From positions 5,270,001-5,334,000 of the forward strand of contig NZ_CP096276.1 of assembly GCF_024662235.1 (NCBI RefSeq): DNA of 64,000 bases, written 5' to 3'. The notes beneath the pieces were generated by a model. That model made no database searches and was not told the DNA's origin. It saw only the letters and a program-made list of their open reading frames with translations. The stretch comes from Pimelobacter simplex (GTDB lineage: Bacteria > Actinomycetota > Actinomycetes > Propionibacteriales > Nocardioidaceae). Positions 8,605 to 17,453 of the stretch are shown here, in pieces (within the stretch, counting starts at the first letter, position 1; every line of letters starts with the position of its first letter). A program made the translations under genes and the position numbers.

Positions 8605-10542
8605 ATGCGGCGATCCTCGGCAGCCCTCGGCACCCTCCTCGTCCTGGCGGGTGCGCTGAGCGCCTGCTCCGGCGACGACTCCGGCAAGCGCGCCCAGGCC
8701 GTCGTCGCCCAGCTCGCCGGTGCGCTGACGGTCGCCGCGACCCCCGTCGAGGGCGACAAGAGCGCCTCCCCGGCCCCCGACCCACTCGCCACCGTCCCCT
8801 TCGCCGGGGCCGACGGCGCCAAGGTCGGCAAGGCGTACGCCGACCTCGTGGCCGGCATGGACGGCATCGCCCCCAAGGTCACCGTCCGTGAGGTCGACGA
8901 CGAGGCGAAGAAGCCGACCGCCACCCTCGCCTGGTCCTGGCCGGTGGTCGACGGCGTCGACCCGTGGACCTACGAGACCACCGTCGGACTCGTCCAGGAC
9001 GGCGACCGCTGGTCGGTCACCTGGGCGCCCGACCTCGTCGCGCCCGACCTCGCCGAGGGCGACGCGCTCGACGCGGTCACCCTGCCGACCGATCGCGGTG
9101 ACATCACCGGTGCCGGCGGCTCGGTGCTGGTCACCGAGCGCTCGGTGGTCCGGGTCGGCATCGACCGGATCCGGGTGCCCGTCGCCGACGCGCCGGCCTC
9201 GGCCCGCGCGCTCGCCCGGCTGGTCGGCATCGACGTGGCGCCGTTCGTCAAGGCGGTCAAGGACGCCGGGCCGCGCGCCTTCGTCGAGGCGATCACCTAC
9301 CGCGCGGACGCGGTACCGCAGGGGGTGCGCGAGCGCATCTCGTCCATCACCGGCGCCCACCAGGTCAGCGCCCAGCTCTCGCTCGGCCCCTCGCGCGACT
9401 TCGCCGCGCCGATCCTCGGCCGGGTCGGCCCGGTCACCGCCGAGATGGTCGAGAAGGACCCCGACGCCTACCGCAGCGGCGACGTCGCCGGCATCTCCGG
9501 CCTCCAGGCCCGCTACGACGACCAGCTCCGCGGCACGCCCGGACGAGTGGTCCGCGCCGTGCCCGCCGCCGACGACGCCCAGAGCCGCGAGCTCTACCGC
9601 CACGACGCCGTCGCCGGCAAGAGCCTCGCGATCACCCTGGTCGAGCGCCTCCAGACCCTCGCCGAGCAGGTCCTCGCCGACGTCGGCCCGGCCAGCGCCC
9701 TGGTCGCGATCCGCCCGAGCGACGGCTCGATCCTCGCCGCCGCCAACGGGTCGGGCACCGGCGGCCAGAACTACGCCACCTTCGGCCAGTTCGCCCCCGG
9801 CTCGACCTTCAAGGCCGTCACCTCGCTCGCCCTCCTGCGCGCCGGCCTGACCCCCGACACGACCGTGCGCTGCACCCCGACGGTCACCGTCAACGGCAAG
9901 CAGTTCAAGAACTACTCCGACTACCCGGGCTCCGCGATCGGCACGATCCCGCTGCGCGAGGCGATCGCCCAGTCGTGCAACACCGCGCTCATCAACCAGC
10001 GCGCCGACCTGTCCGACGGCGACCTGTCGGGGGCCGCGGCCACGCTGGGCCTGGGGGTCGACCACGACCTGGGGTTCCCGTCGTACTTCGGGGAGGTGCC
10101 GGCCAAGCCCGCCAGCGAGACCGAGGGCGCGGCCGACCTGATCGGCCAGGGCAAGGTCCTCGCCTCGCCGATGGCGATGGCCACCGTGATCGCCAGCATC
10201 CAGGCCGGCAAGACCGTCGTCCCCCGTCTCGTCGACCAGGTCAAGGTCGCGGTCCCCTCGGCCACCACCCCGCTCACCGCCGCCGAGGCCCGCCAGCTCA
10301 AGGCGATGCTGCGCGGGGTCGTCACCAGCGGCAGCGGGCGCGGGCTGCTCGACGTACCGGGGCCGGAGGTGATCGCCAAGACTGGCACCGCCGAGTACGC
10401 CGACGGCGGCACCATCAAGACCCACGCCTGGATGATCGCCGCCCAGGGCGACCTCGCCGTCGCGGTGTTCGTCGAGACCGGTCAGTCCGGCTCCCAGACC
10501 GCCGGCCCGCTGCTCGAGGCCTTCCTGCGCGGCGCCCGCTGA
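8605..10542 (+). CDS. Penicillin-binding transpeptidase, lipoprotein form
   Basis: 645 residues. Lipobox LSAC gives Cys21, in place of the transmembrane anchor most PBPs have. An NTF2-like N-terminal domain (about 25-155, MecA-N type) and a dimerisation domain (about 160-320) precede the transpeptidase domain. All three active-site motifs are present: STFK with S400/K403, SCN at 457-459 and KTG at 592-594. This is the class B, PBP2a-like layout. It would cross-link peptidoglycan, and some members tolerate beta-lactams. No shape or cell-division genes are adjacent, so it is an accessory PBP and not the main elongation or septal enzyme. Confidence 0.93.
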   Translation: MRRSSAALGTLLVLAGALSACSGDDSGKRAQAVVAQLAGALTVAATPVEGDKSASPAPDPLATVPFAGADGAKVGKAYADLVAGMDGIAPKVTVREVDDEAKKPTATLAWSWPVVDGVDPWTYETTVGLVQDGDRWSVTWAPDLVAPDLAEGDALDAVTLPTDRGDITGAGGSVLVTERSVVRVGIDRIRVPVADAPASARALARLVGIDVAPFVKAVKDAGPRAFVEAITYRADAVPQGVRERISSITGAHQVSAQLSLGPSRDFAAPILGRVGPVTAEMVEKDPDAYRSGDVAGISGLQARYDDQLRGTPGRVVRAVPAADDAQSRELYRHDAVAGKSLAITLVERLQTLAEQVLADVGPASALVAIRPSDGSILAAANGSGTGGQNYATFGQFAPGSTFKAVTSLALLRAGLTPDTTVRCTPTVTVNGKQFKNYSDYPGSAIGTIPLREAIAQSCNTALINQRADLSDGDLSGAAATLGLGVDHDLGFPSYFGEVPAKPASETEGAADLIGQGKVLASPMAMATVIASIQAGKTVVPRLVDQVKVAVPSATTPLTAAEARQLKAMLRGVVTSGSGRGLLDVPGPEVIAKTGTAEYADGGTIKTHAWMIAAQGDLAVAVFVETGQSGSQTAGPLLEAFLRGAR

Positions 10543-10639
10543 CCGCGCGGCGCTCGCGCCGCCCCAACGCGGCAGCGCGTCGAGAGCCGCACCCGGGCAG
10601 CTTGCTGCCCCCCGAACAGGCGAAGACGCGCTCGCGCCG

Positions 10640-10719
10640 CCCAAAACGGAGCGAGCCCCTCATCGCATGGGGTCGACAAGGGGCTCATGTCGTATCGGTG
10701 CTCCCTCCGAAGTACGACT
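10640..10719 (-). ncRNA. Candidate small RNA with terminator-like hairpin
   Basis: Downstream of the minus-strand promoter the transcript would hold GGAGC (10704-10700), then GAGCCCCT (10686-10679), an 18-nt loop, AGGGGCTC (10660-10653), GCTCC (10652-10648) and four U's (10646-10643). That is an 8-bp stem extended by a 5-bp outer stem across a 13-nt bulge, ending like an intrinsic terminator. An ATG at 10688 opens a frame, but its codons look like antisense of GC-rich filler, so a protein is less likely. Seen in sequence; expression is inferred. No known RNA family recognised. Confidence 0.4.
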
Positions 10720-10725
10720 GGACTC

Positions 10726-10753
10726 ACGATAGCGCGTGGGTCGTGAGGGTCAA
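10726..10753 (-). promoter_or_regulatory. Sigma-70 promoter facing leftward
   Basis: -35 TTGACC (10753-10748), 16-bp spacer, -10 TATCGT (10731-10726). One of the best canonical promoters in the window, yet it points into a gene-free region toward the end of the penicillin-binding protein gene. Confidence 0.55.
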
Positions 10754-10849
10754 AGCCGAATCGACGATTTTCTCGGCGTCCGGCGTAACGGACCGGATCC
10801 CGCATCGTTGCCCCTGCCTCGTCGAGGAGCGGAGTGCAAGAGTGGGCGC

Positions 10850-12322
10850 ATGAGCTTCCGTGAGCGCCTGCACCACCTGCTGCCCGAGTCGCGCCGCCAG
10901 CTGTACGTCGGGGGCGCGTGGGTGCCGTCCGGGAGCGGGGCGCGGTTCGACGTGCTCGATCCGGCGGACGGGTCGGTGCTGGCCGATGTCGCCGACGGCA
11001 CGCTGGACGACGCCCGGGCGGCGCTGGATGCGGCGGCGGGTGCTCAGGAGGCGTGGGCGGCGACGGCGCCGCGGGAGCGGGGCGAGATCCTGCGCCGGAC
11101 GTTCGGGCTGGTGACCCAGCATGCCGACGACCTGGCGCTGGTGATGAGCCTCGAGATGGGCAAGCCGATCGGGGAGGCCAAGGGTGAGGTGACCTATGGC
11201 GCGGAGTTCCTGCGGTGGTTCTCCGAGGAGGCGGTGCGGATCCATGGCCGGTGGATGCAGAACCCGGCGGGTGGGAGCCGGCTGCTGACCGTGCGCAAGC
11301 CGGTGGGGCCGTGCCTGTTCATCACGCCGTGGAACTTCCCGCTGGCGATGGGCACCCGCAAGATCGGGCCGGCGATCGCGGCGGGCTGCACGATGGTGGT
11401 CAAGCCGGCGGGGCAGACGCCGCTGACGATGCTGCTGCTGGCGGCGCTGCTCGAGGAGGCGGGGCTGCCCGCCGGCGTCCTCAACGTGGTGACGACGACC
11501 GACTCGGGTGGGCTGAGCAGCACGCTCCAGGCGGACGCGCGGCTGCGCAAGGTGAGCTTCACCGGGTCGACGTCGGTGGGCAAGCGGATCGTGGAGCAGT
11601 CGGCGGGTCAGCTCCAGCGGGTGTCGATGGAGCTGGGCGGCAATGCGCCGTTCCTGGTGTTCGCCGACGCCGACCTCGATGCGGCCGTCGAGGGCGCGAT
11701 GATCGCGAAGATGCGCAACATGGGCGAGGCGTGCACCTCGGCCAACCGGTTCCTGGTGGAGGCGAGCGTCGCCGAGGAGTTCGGGACCAGGCTCGCCGAG
11801 CGGATGGGTGCGCTCAAGGTCGGGCGCGGCCAGGAGGTCGGCGTCCAGGTGGGTCCGCTCATCGACGACAAGGCGGTCACCTCGGTGGCCGCGCTGGTCG
11901 ACGACGCCGTCGACCGCGGCGCGCGGCTGCTCACCGGAGGGCAGGCGCCCGAGGGTGGCGCGGGCTTCTTCTACCCGCCGACGGTGCTGGCCGACGTGCC
12001 GGCGGACGCCGACGCGGTGCGCAACGAGATCTTCGGGCCGGTCGCGCCGATCACGACCTTCACCGACGAGGACGAGGCGATCCGGCTGGCCAACGCCACC
12101 GAGTACGGCCTCGCCGCCTACGCCTACACCCGCGACCTGGCCCGCACGATCCGGCTGGCGGAGCGGCTCGAGACCGGGATGCTCGGCATCAACACCGGTC
12201 TGGTGTCCAACCCGGCCGCGCCGTTCGGTGGCGTCAAGGCGAGCGGGTTCGGTCGCGAGGGCGGCTTCGAGGGCATCGAGGAGTACCTCGACACGACGTA
12301 CGTCGCACTGCCGGTGACGTGA
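10850..12322 (+). CDS. gabD: NAD(P)-dependent succinate-semialdehyde dehydrogenase
   Basis: 490 residues from ATG 10850. Full-length aldehyde dehydrogenase: TPWNFPLAMGTRK in the cofactor domain, SFTGSTSVGK, catalytic base Glu261 in MELGGNAPF and nucleophile Cys295 in NMGEACTSANR. The overall pattern, including GRWMQNPAGG and the C-terminal GVKASGFGREGG, fits succinate-semialdehyde dehydrogenases, which feed GABA or polyamine carbon into the TCA cycle as succinate. No transaminase is adjacent, so the substrate rests on family similarity and another semialdehyde is possible. Its TGA overlaps the GTG of the following MFS gene (GTGA), so the two are translated together. Confidence 0.85.
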   Translation: MSFRERLHHLLPESRRQLYVGGAWVPSGSGARFDVLDPADGSVLADVADGTLDDARAALDAAAGAQEAWAATAPRERGEILRRTFGLVTQHADDLALVMSLEMGKPIGEAKGEVTYGAEFLRWFSEEAVRIHGRWMQNPAGGSRLLTVRKPVGPCLFITPWNFPLAMGTRKIGPAIAAGCTMVVKPAGQTPLTMLLLAALLEEAGLPAGVLNVVTTTDSGGLSSTLQADARLRKVSFTGSTSVGKRIVEQSAGQLQRVSMELGGNAPFLVFADADLDAAVEGAMIAKMRNMGEACTSANRFLVEASVAEEFGTRLAERMGALKVGRGQEVGVQVGPLIDDKAVTSVAALVDDAVDRGARLLTGGQAPEGGAGFFYPPTVLADVPADADAVRNEIFGPVAPITTFTDEDEAIRLANATEYGLAAYAYTRDLARTIRLAERLETGMLGINTGLVSNPAAPFGGVKASGFGREGGFEGIEEYLDTTYVALPVT

Positions 12323-13632
12323 CCGAGCAGCTCACCCCGCTGACGCCTGCCCCACGGGGGTGGCTGCGGGCCTTCCGGCCGTTCCGGCACGCGTCCTACC
12401 GGCGGCTCGGGTCGTCGCTGGTGCTGACCAGCTTCGGCGGCGGCGTGTGGGTGGTCGCGCTGGTCTGGGAGGTGATCCGGATCGGCGGCGGCGCCAGCGC
12501 GCTGTCGCTGGTGACGACGGCGGGCGCGGTCGGCGTCCTGGTGCCGGCGCTGCTGGGCGGCGTGGTGGCCGACCGGGTGCCGCAGAAGCTCATCCTGCTG
12601 GTGACCACCTCGGTCGAGCTGGCCGGGATGGTGCTCGTCGCGGTGCTGTCGTTCGCCGACCTGACCCAGCTGTGGCACCTGGCGGTGGTCGCGGCGGGCG
12701 CCGGGATGGCGATGGCGTTCTACTACCCGGCCTACTCGGCCTGGCTGCCGGCCCTGGTGCCCGAGGAGGACCTGCTCGCGGTCAACGGCTTCGAGGGCAT
12801 GGTCCGCCCGACGATCGGCCAGGCGCTCGGGCCCGCGGTGGCCGGTGCGGTCGTGGGTGCGGCGTCCTCGTCGGCAGCGATCGCGGTGGCCGCGGCGGCC
12901 TACCTGGCCGGGCTGCTGGTGCTGACCCTGGTGCCGCTGACGGCGGTGCGCCGGGAGAAGCCGGCCCCGACCGAGAGCGGCACCGAGGCGGCGGCGCTGG
13001 CGACCGCGCTGGCCGACATCCGCGAGGGCTTCGCCTACATGGTGCGGACGCCGTGGCTGCTGGCCTCGCTGCTGTTCGCGTCGGTGATGATCCTGGTGAT
13101 CATGGGGCCGCTCGAGGTCCTGGTGCCGTTCCTGATCAAGGACGACCTCGGCGGCGGCCCGCGCGACCACGCGCTGGTGATGGCGGGCTTCGGTCTCGGC
13201 GGCGCGGTGGGCTCACTGGTGACGGCCTCGCGGCCGATGCCGCGGCGCTACCTGACCTGGATGATGCTGATGTGGGGCGTGGGCTGCCTGCCGTTCCTGG
13301 CGGTCGGGTTCGCGACGGCGGTCTGGCAGGTGGTCGCGGCCGCGGCGGTGATCGGTGCGCTGTTCGCGGCGCCGATGGTGCTGTGGGGGACGCTGCTCCA
13401 GCGCCGGGTGCCGCCCGAGCTGCTCGGCCGGGTGGCCTCGCTCGACTTCTTCGTCTCGATCAGCCTGATGCCGGTCTCGATGGCGCTCGCCGGACCGGTC
13501 GCCGAGCTGATCGGGCTCAAGGCGACGTTCGCGATCGCGGCCGTCGTCCCCGTCGTGGTCGCGATCGTCGCGGTGGTCGCGGCGCGGCTGCCCGCCGACG
13601 AGATCGCGCACCCGCTGCGCGACGAGGGGTGA
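12319..13632 (+). CDS. MFS transporter
   Basis: 437 residues from GTG 12319, which overlaps the dehydrogenase stop as GTGA. The open frame runs far upstream through the dehydrogenase gene but that part is a shadow. About twelve hydrophobic segments, a long central cytoplasmic loop (about 215-235) and a conserved GGVVADRVPQKL loop between helices 2 and 3 identify a major facilitator of the DHA3 / enterobactin-exporter type. Translational coupling suggests it moves a metabolite linked to the semialdehyde dehydrogenase, or exports a toxic compound made nearby. The substrate is unknown. Confidence 0.85.
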   Translation: MTEQLTPLTPAPRGWLRAFRPFRHASYRRLGSSLVLTSFGGGVWVVALVWEVIRIGGGASALSLVTTAGAVGVLVPALLGGVVADRVPQKLILLVTTSVELAGMVLVAVLSFADLTQLWHLAVVAAGAGMAMAFYYPAYSAWLPALVPEEDLLAVNGFEGMVRPTIGQALGPAVAGAVVGAASSSAAIAVAAAAYLAGLLVLTLVPLTAVRREKPAPTESGTEAAALATALADIREGFAYMVRTPWLLASLLFASVMILVIMGPLEVLVPFLIKDDLGGGPRDHALVMAGFGLGGAVGSLVTASRPMPRRYLTWMMLMWGVGCLPFLAVGFATAVWQVVAAAAVIGALFAAPMVLWGTLLQRRVPPELLGRVASLDFFVSISLMPVSMALAGPVAELIGLKATFAIAAVVPVVVAIVAVVAARLPADEIAHPLRDEG

Positions 13633-13635
13633 GCC

Positions 13636-14304
13636 TCAGCCGGTGGTCGGCAGGCTCGCCTCGAGGCCGGCGAGCACCCGGTCGAGGTTGAAGTCGAAGA
13701 CCGCGGCGGACGCCGCCTCGGCGTCCTCGGACCAGGTGTCGAAGTAGGCGTGCATGGCCTCCCAGGCGGGCGCCGTCCCGGGGGCGGGGGCGACCTTGCG
13801 CATCCGCGCCGGTACGTCGCCCGCGCCGACCCCCGCCGCGGTCCGCTCGTCGCCGAGCGCGACGAGCAGGATGGCGCTGTTGAGCAGCAGCGAGTACGCC
13901 CGGGGCGCGTCCGCTCCGAAGCCGGCGTCGAGGAGGAGCGTCACCCCGCGCTCCATGATCGGCATCGCGGCCGGTACGCCGGCGCCGTCGCGGCTGAGCC
14001 GGAGCGCGACCCCGCGGTAGCGGCGCAGCACCGTGCGGCCGTCGGTCAGGAAGGTCCGGAACCACTCCTGCCAGGGCAGGTCCGCCGGCGGGTTCGTCAT
14101 CTCCGCGACGACCCGGTCGACGACCGCGACGCAGACCTGCTCGCGGGTGCCGACGTGGTGGGTGATCGTGTTCGGCCAGGTGTCGAGGGCGGTGGCCAGG
14201 TCGCGCAGGCTCCAGCCGTCGATGCCGTGCTCCCGGGTGAGCTCGAGGGCGGTCGTGACGACCCGTTCGGGAGTCACCGGCGAGCGGGAGGGTCGGGCGG
14301 CCAC
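13636..14304 (-). CDS. TetR-family repressor
   Basis: 222 residues from GTG 14304; an upstream GTG at 14334 in the same frame would overlap the -35 box of the divergent transporter. The N-terminal HTH (about 12-55) has ALELTREHGIDGWSLRDLA and NTITHHVG; the rest is the helical ligand domain with a TetR_C-like look. It lies divergent to a drug-exporter gene whose promoter holds a perfect palindrome at 14358-14372, so it is almost certainly the repressor of that exporter, released by a substrate of the pump. It ends 3 bp from the convergent MFS gene. Confidence 0.87.
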   Translation of the reverse strand: MAARPSRSPVTPERVVTTALELTREHGIDGWSLRDLATALDTWPNTITHHVGTREQVCVAVVDRVVAEMTNPPADLPWQEWFRTFLTDGRTVLRRYRGVALRLSRDGAGVPAAMPIMERGVTLLLDAGFGADAPRAYSLLLNSAILLVALGDERTAAGVGAGDVPARMRKVAPAPGTAPAWEAMHAYFDTWSEDAEAASAAVFDFNLDRVLAGLEASLPTTG

Positions 14305-14327
14305 AGGGCCACCGTGCCACAAAGGGG

Positions 14328-14356
14328 TTGGCACGCCAGCAACTTAGGGTTACCTT
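14328..14356 (+). promoter_or_regulatory. Sigma-70 promoter of the EmrB/QacA exporter
   Basis: -35 TTGGCA (14328-14333), 17-bp spacer, -10 TACCTT (14351-14356). Transcription should start near 14363, inside the downstream operator. Confidence 0.6.
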
Positions 14357-14357
14357 A

Positions 14358-14372
14358 TTGGACACTGTCCAA
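14358..14372. promoter_or_regulatory. TetR operator palindrome
   Basis: TTGGACACTGTCCAA, a perfect 7-bp inverted repeat around one C. It covers the expected transcription start and touches the AAGGAG ribosome site, so a bound TetR dimer would block initiation. Confidence 0.7.
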
Positions 14373-14384
14373 GAAGGAGTTCGC

Positions 14385-15821
14385 ATGTCGCCCCCCGCCC
14401 CCCTCGCCACGTCACCGGAGGCCCCGACGGCCGCCGCCCAGCGCCGTCCCGGCCTGGTCCTGGCCGTGGTCTGCCTGTGCCAGCTGATGGTCGTCCTCGA
14501 CATCACGGTGGTGAACGTCGCGCTGCCCTCGATCCGCGACGACCTCGGCTTCGCCTCCGCGGACCTGCAGTGGGTGGTCAACGCCTACACGCTGACCTTC
14601 GGCGGGCTGCTGCTCCTCGGCGGCCGGATCGCCGACCTGTTCGGGCGCCGCAAGGCGGTCCTGCTCGGGTTGAGCATCTTCGCGATCACCTCGCTCGCGG
14701 CCGGGCTCGCCCAGGACCCCGGTCAGCTGATCGCCGCCCGCGCGATCCAGGGCATCGCCGGCGCCGTGCTCCTCCCGGTCAGCCTGACGATCATCACGAC
14801 CACCTTCCCGGAGGGGCCCGAGCGCCGTCGCGCGCTCGGGATCTGGTCGATGGTGGCCGGCTTCGGCAGCGCCAGCGGCGTCCTGCTCGGCGGCGCGCTG
14901 ACCCAGGCGCTGAGCTGGCCGTGGGTGTTCTTCGTCAACCTGCCGATCGCGGCGCTCGCCATCCCGCTGGCACTCGTCGCCGTCCGTGACCTGCCGCGGC
15001 GCCGGCCCCGGCTCGACCTCTTGGGCGCGGTGCTGGTGACGGCCGCGACCTCGCTGCTCGTGTACGCCGTCGTGCGCACCGACCGCTACTCCTGGGGCTC
15101 GGCCCACACGCTGGGGCTGCTCGGCCTGAGCGTGCTGTTCGGTCTCGCCTTCGTGTACGTCGAGGCGCGGGTCGCGCGCGAGCCGCTGGTCCGGCTCGGG
15201 CTGTTCCGCCAGCGCTCGCTGGCCGTGGCGGGGACGTTGATCTTCTTCATCGCCCTCGGCCAGTTCGGCGCGTTCTACCTGGCTTCGCTCTACCTCCAGA
15301 ACGTCCTGGGCTACACGCCGCTGCAGGCCGGGCTGTCGTTCGTGCCGTTCAGCATCGGCACCGTCGCCGGGACCATGGTCGGGATGCGGGTCGCCGCGGC
15401 CCGCGGACCCTTCTGGCCACTCGTGGGCGGGCTGGCGCTGACCGCGATCGGGATCGGCTGGTTCGCGACGATCGACGTCGACGGCGGCTTCGTCGGCAAC
15501 CTGCTCGGCCCGTCGATCGTGGCCAGCGTGGGCCTGGGCGCCTGCTTCGTGACCGCCACGATGGTCGGCACGAGCGGGGTCGACCCGGCGGAGGCGGGCC
15601 TGGCGAGCGGCGTCCTCAACGCGGCGCGCCAGATCGGCGGCAGCATCGGCCTGGCCATCCTGGTCACCATCGCCGACAGCACGACCCGCCACCACAGCGG
15701 CCCGCCGCTGGTCGCGCTCAACGCGGGCTACGCACGGGGCTTCCTGGTCGCGGGCTGCCTGCTGGCGCTGGCCCTGGCGGTCTGCGTGGTGCTCGCCCCG
15801 CGGCGCTCAGCCGTCGAGTGA
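14385..15821 (+). CDS. MFS multidrug exporter, EmrB/QacA (DHA2, 14-TM) type
   Basis: 478 residues from ATG 14385, with AAGGAG 7-12 nt upstream. DHA2 signatures: LDITVVNVALPSIRDDL in helix 1 (motif D1), GGRIADLFGRRKA (motif A), and a proline/glycine-rich motif C with GSASGVLLGG. About fourteen membrane helices. These proteins expel cationic drugs, dyes or antibiotics using the proton gradient. The dedicated TetR gene is divergent, and its operator lies in the promoter. Its last 15 bp overlap the convergent LtrA gene, so the two mRNAs would be complementary at their 3' ends. Confidence 0.92.
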   Translation: MSPPAPLATSPEAPTAAAQRRPGLVLAVVCLCQLMVVLDITVVNVALPSIRDDLGFASADLQWVVNAYTLTFGGLLLLGGRIADLFGRRKAVLLGLSIFAITSLAAGLAQDPGQLIAARAIQGIAGAVLLPVSLTIITTTFPEGPERRRALGIWSMVAGFGSASGVLLGGALTQALSWPWVFFVNLPIAALAIPLALVAVRDLPRRRPRLDLLGAVLVTAATSLLVYAVVRTDRYSWGSAHTLGLLGLSVLFGLAFVYVEARVAREPLVRLGLFRQRSLAVAGTLIFFIALGQFGAFYLASLYLQNVLGYTPLQAGLSFVPFSIGTVAGTMVGMRVAAARGPFWPLVGGLALTAIGIGWFATIDVDGGFVGNLLGPSIVASVGLGACFVTATMVGTSGVDPAEAGLASGVLNAARQIGGSIGLAILVTIADSTTRHHSGPPLVALNAGYARGFLVAGCLLALALAVCVVLAPRRSAVE

Positions 15822-17060
15822 GCCGAGCACCCGGAGGTTGTGCCGGTAGCCCCGGAGCTCGTAGCCGACGACCGTCACCCACGGCGTGAGCGCCACGACC
15901 AGCAGGCACCAGACCAGCGCGACCCCCGCGGCGGCGAGCAGCACCGAGCCGACGACGAGCGCGGCCGAGATCGCCAGCAGGACCACGTGGAGCGAGTCGA
16001 AGCTGCGCGTCTGCACGGTGTAGCCGGCGTACAGGAAGACGGTGAACAGCGCGACCGGGATCGCCACGGAGAGCACCGAGCCGACCAGACCGATGTGGTA
16101 CTCGTGGCTGAGGTAGTAGGCGCCCACGTGCAGGCCGGCTCCCACCGCGACGATGCTGCCGAAGAGCGGCATGTGTCCGTAGCCGAACGAGAACGAGCGT
16201 TCGCGGTGGGCATGCAGGATGTCGGCGAACGGGATCACGAAGTAGCTCCACCAGATGCCGAACGTCAGCGAGATCCCGGCCAGGGCGAGCCACGCGATGT
16301 CCCAGGTCAGGCCGTCGGTGGAGAGCTCGCTGATCGCGGCCATCGTGCCGATCATCCCCTCGCCGAGGGCGATGATGACCATGAGGCTGTAGCGCTCGGC
16401 GATGTGGTGGGCGTGCCAGGGCGTCCCGCCGCGGCGGGTCTCGGCGTACGCCGGGCCGCCGATCTCGATCAGGAACGGGATGACCATGAGCGCGAACGTC
16501 GTCCCGACCGGCAGGTCGACCAGGGCGAGCGCGCACCAGAACACCTGGGCGACGAGGATCGAGACGATATAGGCCTGGCAGGCCGGTCGCCGTGCCGCGT
16601 CGTGCCGGCCGGCCCGCCACCACTGCAGGACCATCGCGACCCGCATGACGACATAGCCCCAGACCATGACGTCGTTGTCGAGCGTCTCGCCGTGCTCGTA
16701 GATGGAGGTGAACATCGGCTTGAGGCCGATCGCGAACACCAGCACGCCGATCATCTGGAGCATGGTGGTGAGCCGGTAGATCCAGTCGTCGGTGTCGTAG
16801 GCCGAGGCGAACCAGGTGAAGTTGATCCACGCCCACGAGACGCCGAACGTCGCGAAGCAGAACCCGAGGATGCCCGCCCAGACGTGCTCCTCGGCGACCG
16901 CGTGGGCCAGCTCGTTGGCGGCGGTGCCGAAGGCGACCACGAAGGTCAGGTCGAAGAGCAGCTCGAGGGGGGTCGCGGCCCGGTGGCCCTCGTGCGGATC
17001 GCGGCCGAGCATCCGACGGGTGCGGTGACGGACGTTCGGAACGGCGGTCTGCTCGGACAT
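15807..17060 (-). CDS. Low temperature requirement A (LtrA) family membrane protein
   Basis: 417 residues, about eleven hydrophobic segments. Family marks: ATPLELLFDLTFVVAFG near the N-terminus, HHIAERYSLMVIIALGE in the middle, and conserved Trp-rich helices. LtrA was named from a cold-growth phenotype in Listeria; the biochemical activity is not settled, so no substrate can be given. Start ATG 17060 has TAGACT 7 nt upstream and no ribosome site, so it is probably leaderless. No operon partner; its 3' end overlaps the exporter gene. Confidence 0.9.
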   Translation of the reverse strand: MSEQTAVPNVRHRTRRMLGRDPHEGHRAATPLELLFDLTFVVAFGTAANELAHAVAEEHVWAGILGFCFATFGVSWAWINFTWFASAYDTDDWIYRLTTMLQMIGVLVFAIGLKPMFTSIYEHGETLDNDVMVWGYVVMRVAMVLQWWRAGRHDAARRPACQAYIVSILVAQVFWCALALVDLPVGTTFALMVIPFLIEIGGPAYAETRRGGTPWHAHHIAERYSLMVIIALGEGMIGTMAAISELSTDGLTWDIAWLALAGISLTFGIWWSYFVIPFADILHAHRERSFSFGYGHMPLFGSIVAVGAGLHVGAYYLSHEYHIGLVGSVLSVAIPVALFTVFLYAGYTVQTRSFDSLHVVLLAISAALVVGSVLLAAAGVALVWCLLVVALTPWVTVVGYELRGYRHNLRVLGSLDG

Positions 17061-17067
17061 GCGCGGG

Positions 17068-17073
17068 AGTCTA
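17068..17073 (-). promoter_or_regulatory. -10 box of ltrA-like gene, leaderless
   Basis: TAGACT on the minus strand, 7 nt before ATG 17060. Confidence 0.5.
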
Positions 17074-17225
17074 GGCCGCGATCTGCGGGCTTGCCGACCG
17101 GGCGCGTGCCGACACGCGCGAGAAAGATTGTGGGGTCGATCGGCGTAAGGAACGGTCGCCAGCGGCGTCCGACGTACATGAGAACGCCGATCGCGCTACA
17201 GAAGCGTGACCTTGGCACCGTATCA

Positions 17226-17253
17226 CATATGACCCCCGAATGGGGGTCATATG
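17226..17253. repeat. Perfect inverted repeat / hairpin upstream of adhesin-sortase
   Basis: Arms CATATGACCCCC and GGGGGTCATATG with a GAAT loop. Symmetric, so it could be a bidirectional terminator, an operator or part of a leader RNA. The AT-rich ends are unusual in this GC-rich DNA. Confidence 0.5.
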
Positions 17254-17453
17254 GGCCAGGTGCCAGCGCCGATCGCCCGGTAGGTCGTTCTCGAAGTGAC
17301 GGGAGATCGCGCCGATCAGCCCCCCCGTACGCCGCACACCGACGTGCCGTGGGGGCTGCCGGTGGGCCCGGGGGGAGCAACGGGCACCCGTGACGAACGA
17401 ACAAGCCGCGCTGGGCACTCCAGGGGCGGCGCCGAGATGAAGGGGACAGGTCT

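Larger units (their letters stand above)
10543..10849. other. 307-bp gene-free stretch with short GC repeats
   Basis: No convincing protein gene. Holds a minus-strand sigma-70 promoter and hairpin (listed separately) and two copies of the short motif CGCTCGCGCCGCCC, near 10550 and 10630. No obvious terminator for the penicillin-binding protein on the plus strand. Confidence 0.6.
17061..17453. other. 393-bp intergenic region with long structured leader
   Basis: Contains the LtrA -10 box, a perfect hairpin at 17226-17253, and a second stem CAGCCCCC (17317-17324) / GGGGGCTG (17351-17358), followed by G-rich sequence before the adhesin-sortase gene. The structure suggests a regulated 5' leader. 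I could not assign a riboswitch class. Confidence 0.45.

Noticed and set aside
10686..10688. ATG start of a small protein inside the candidate RNA
   Set aside because: The distance to GGAGG is long (about 15 nt), the start lies in the hairpin arm, and the downstream codons look like GC-rich antisense.
17300..17453. c-di-AMP (ydaO-type) riboswitch before the adhesin-sortase gene
   Set aside because: A G-rich tract resembles part of the consensus, but the rest of the conserved core could not be placed. Kept only as a structured leader.
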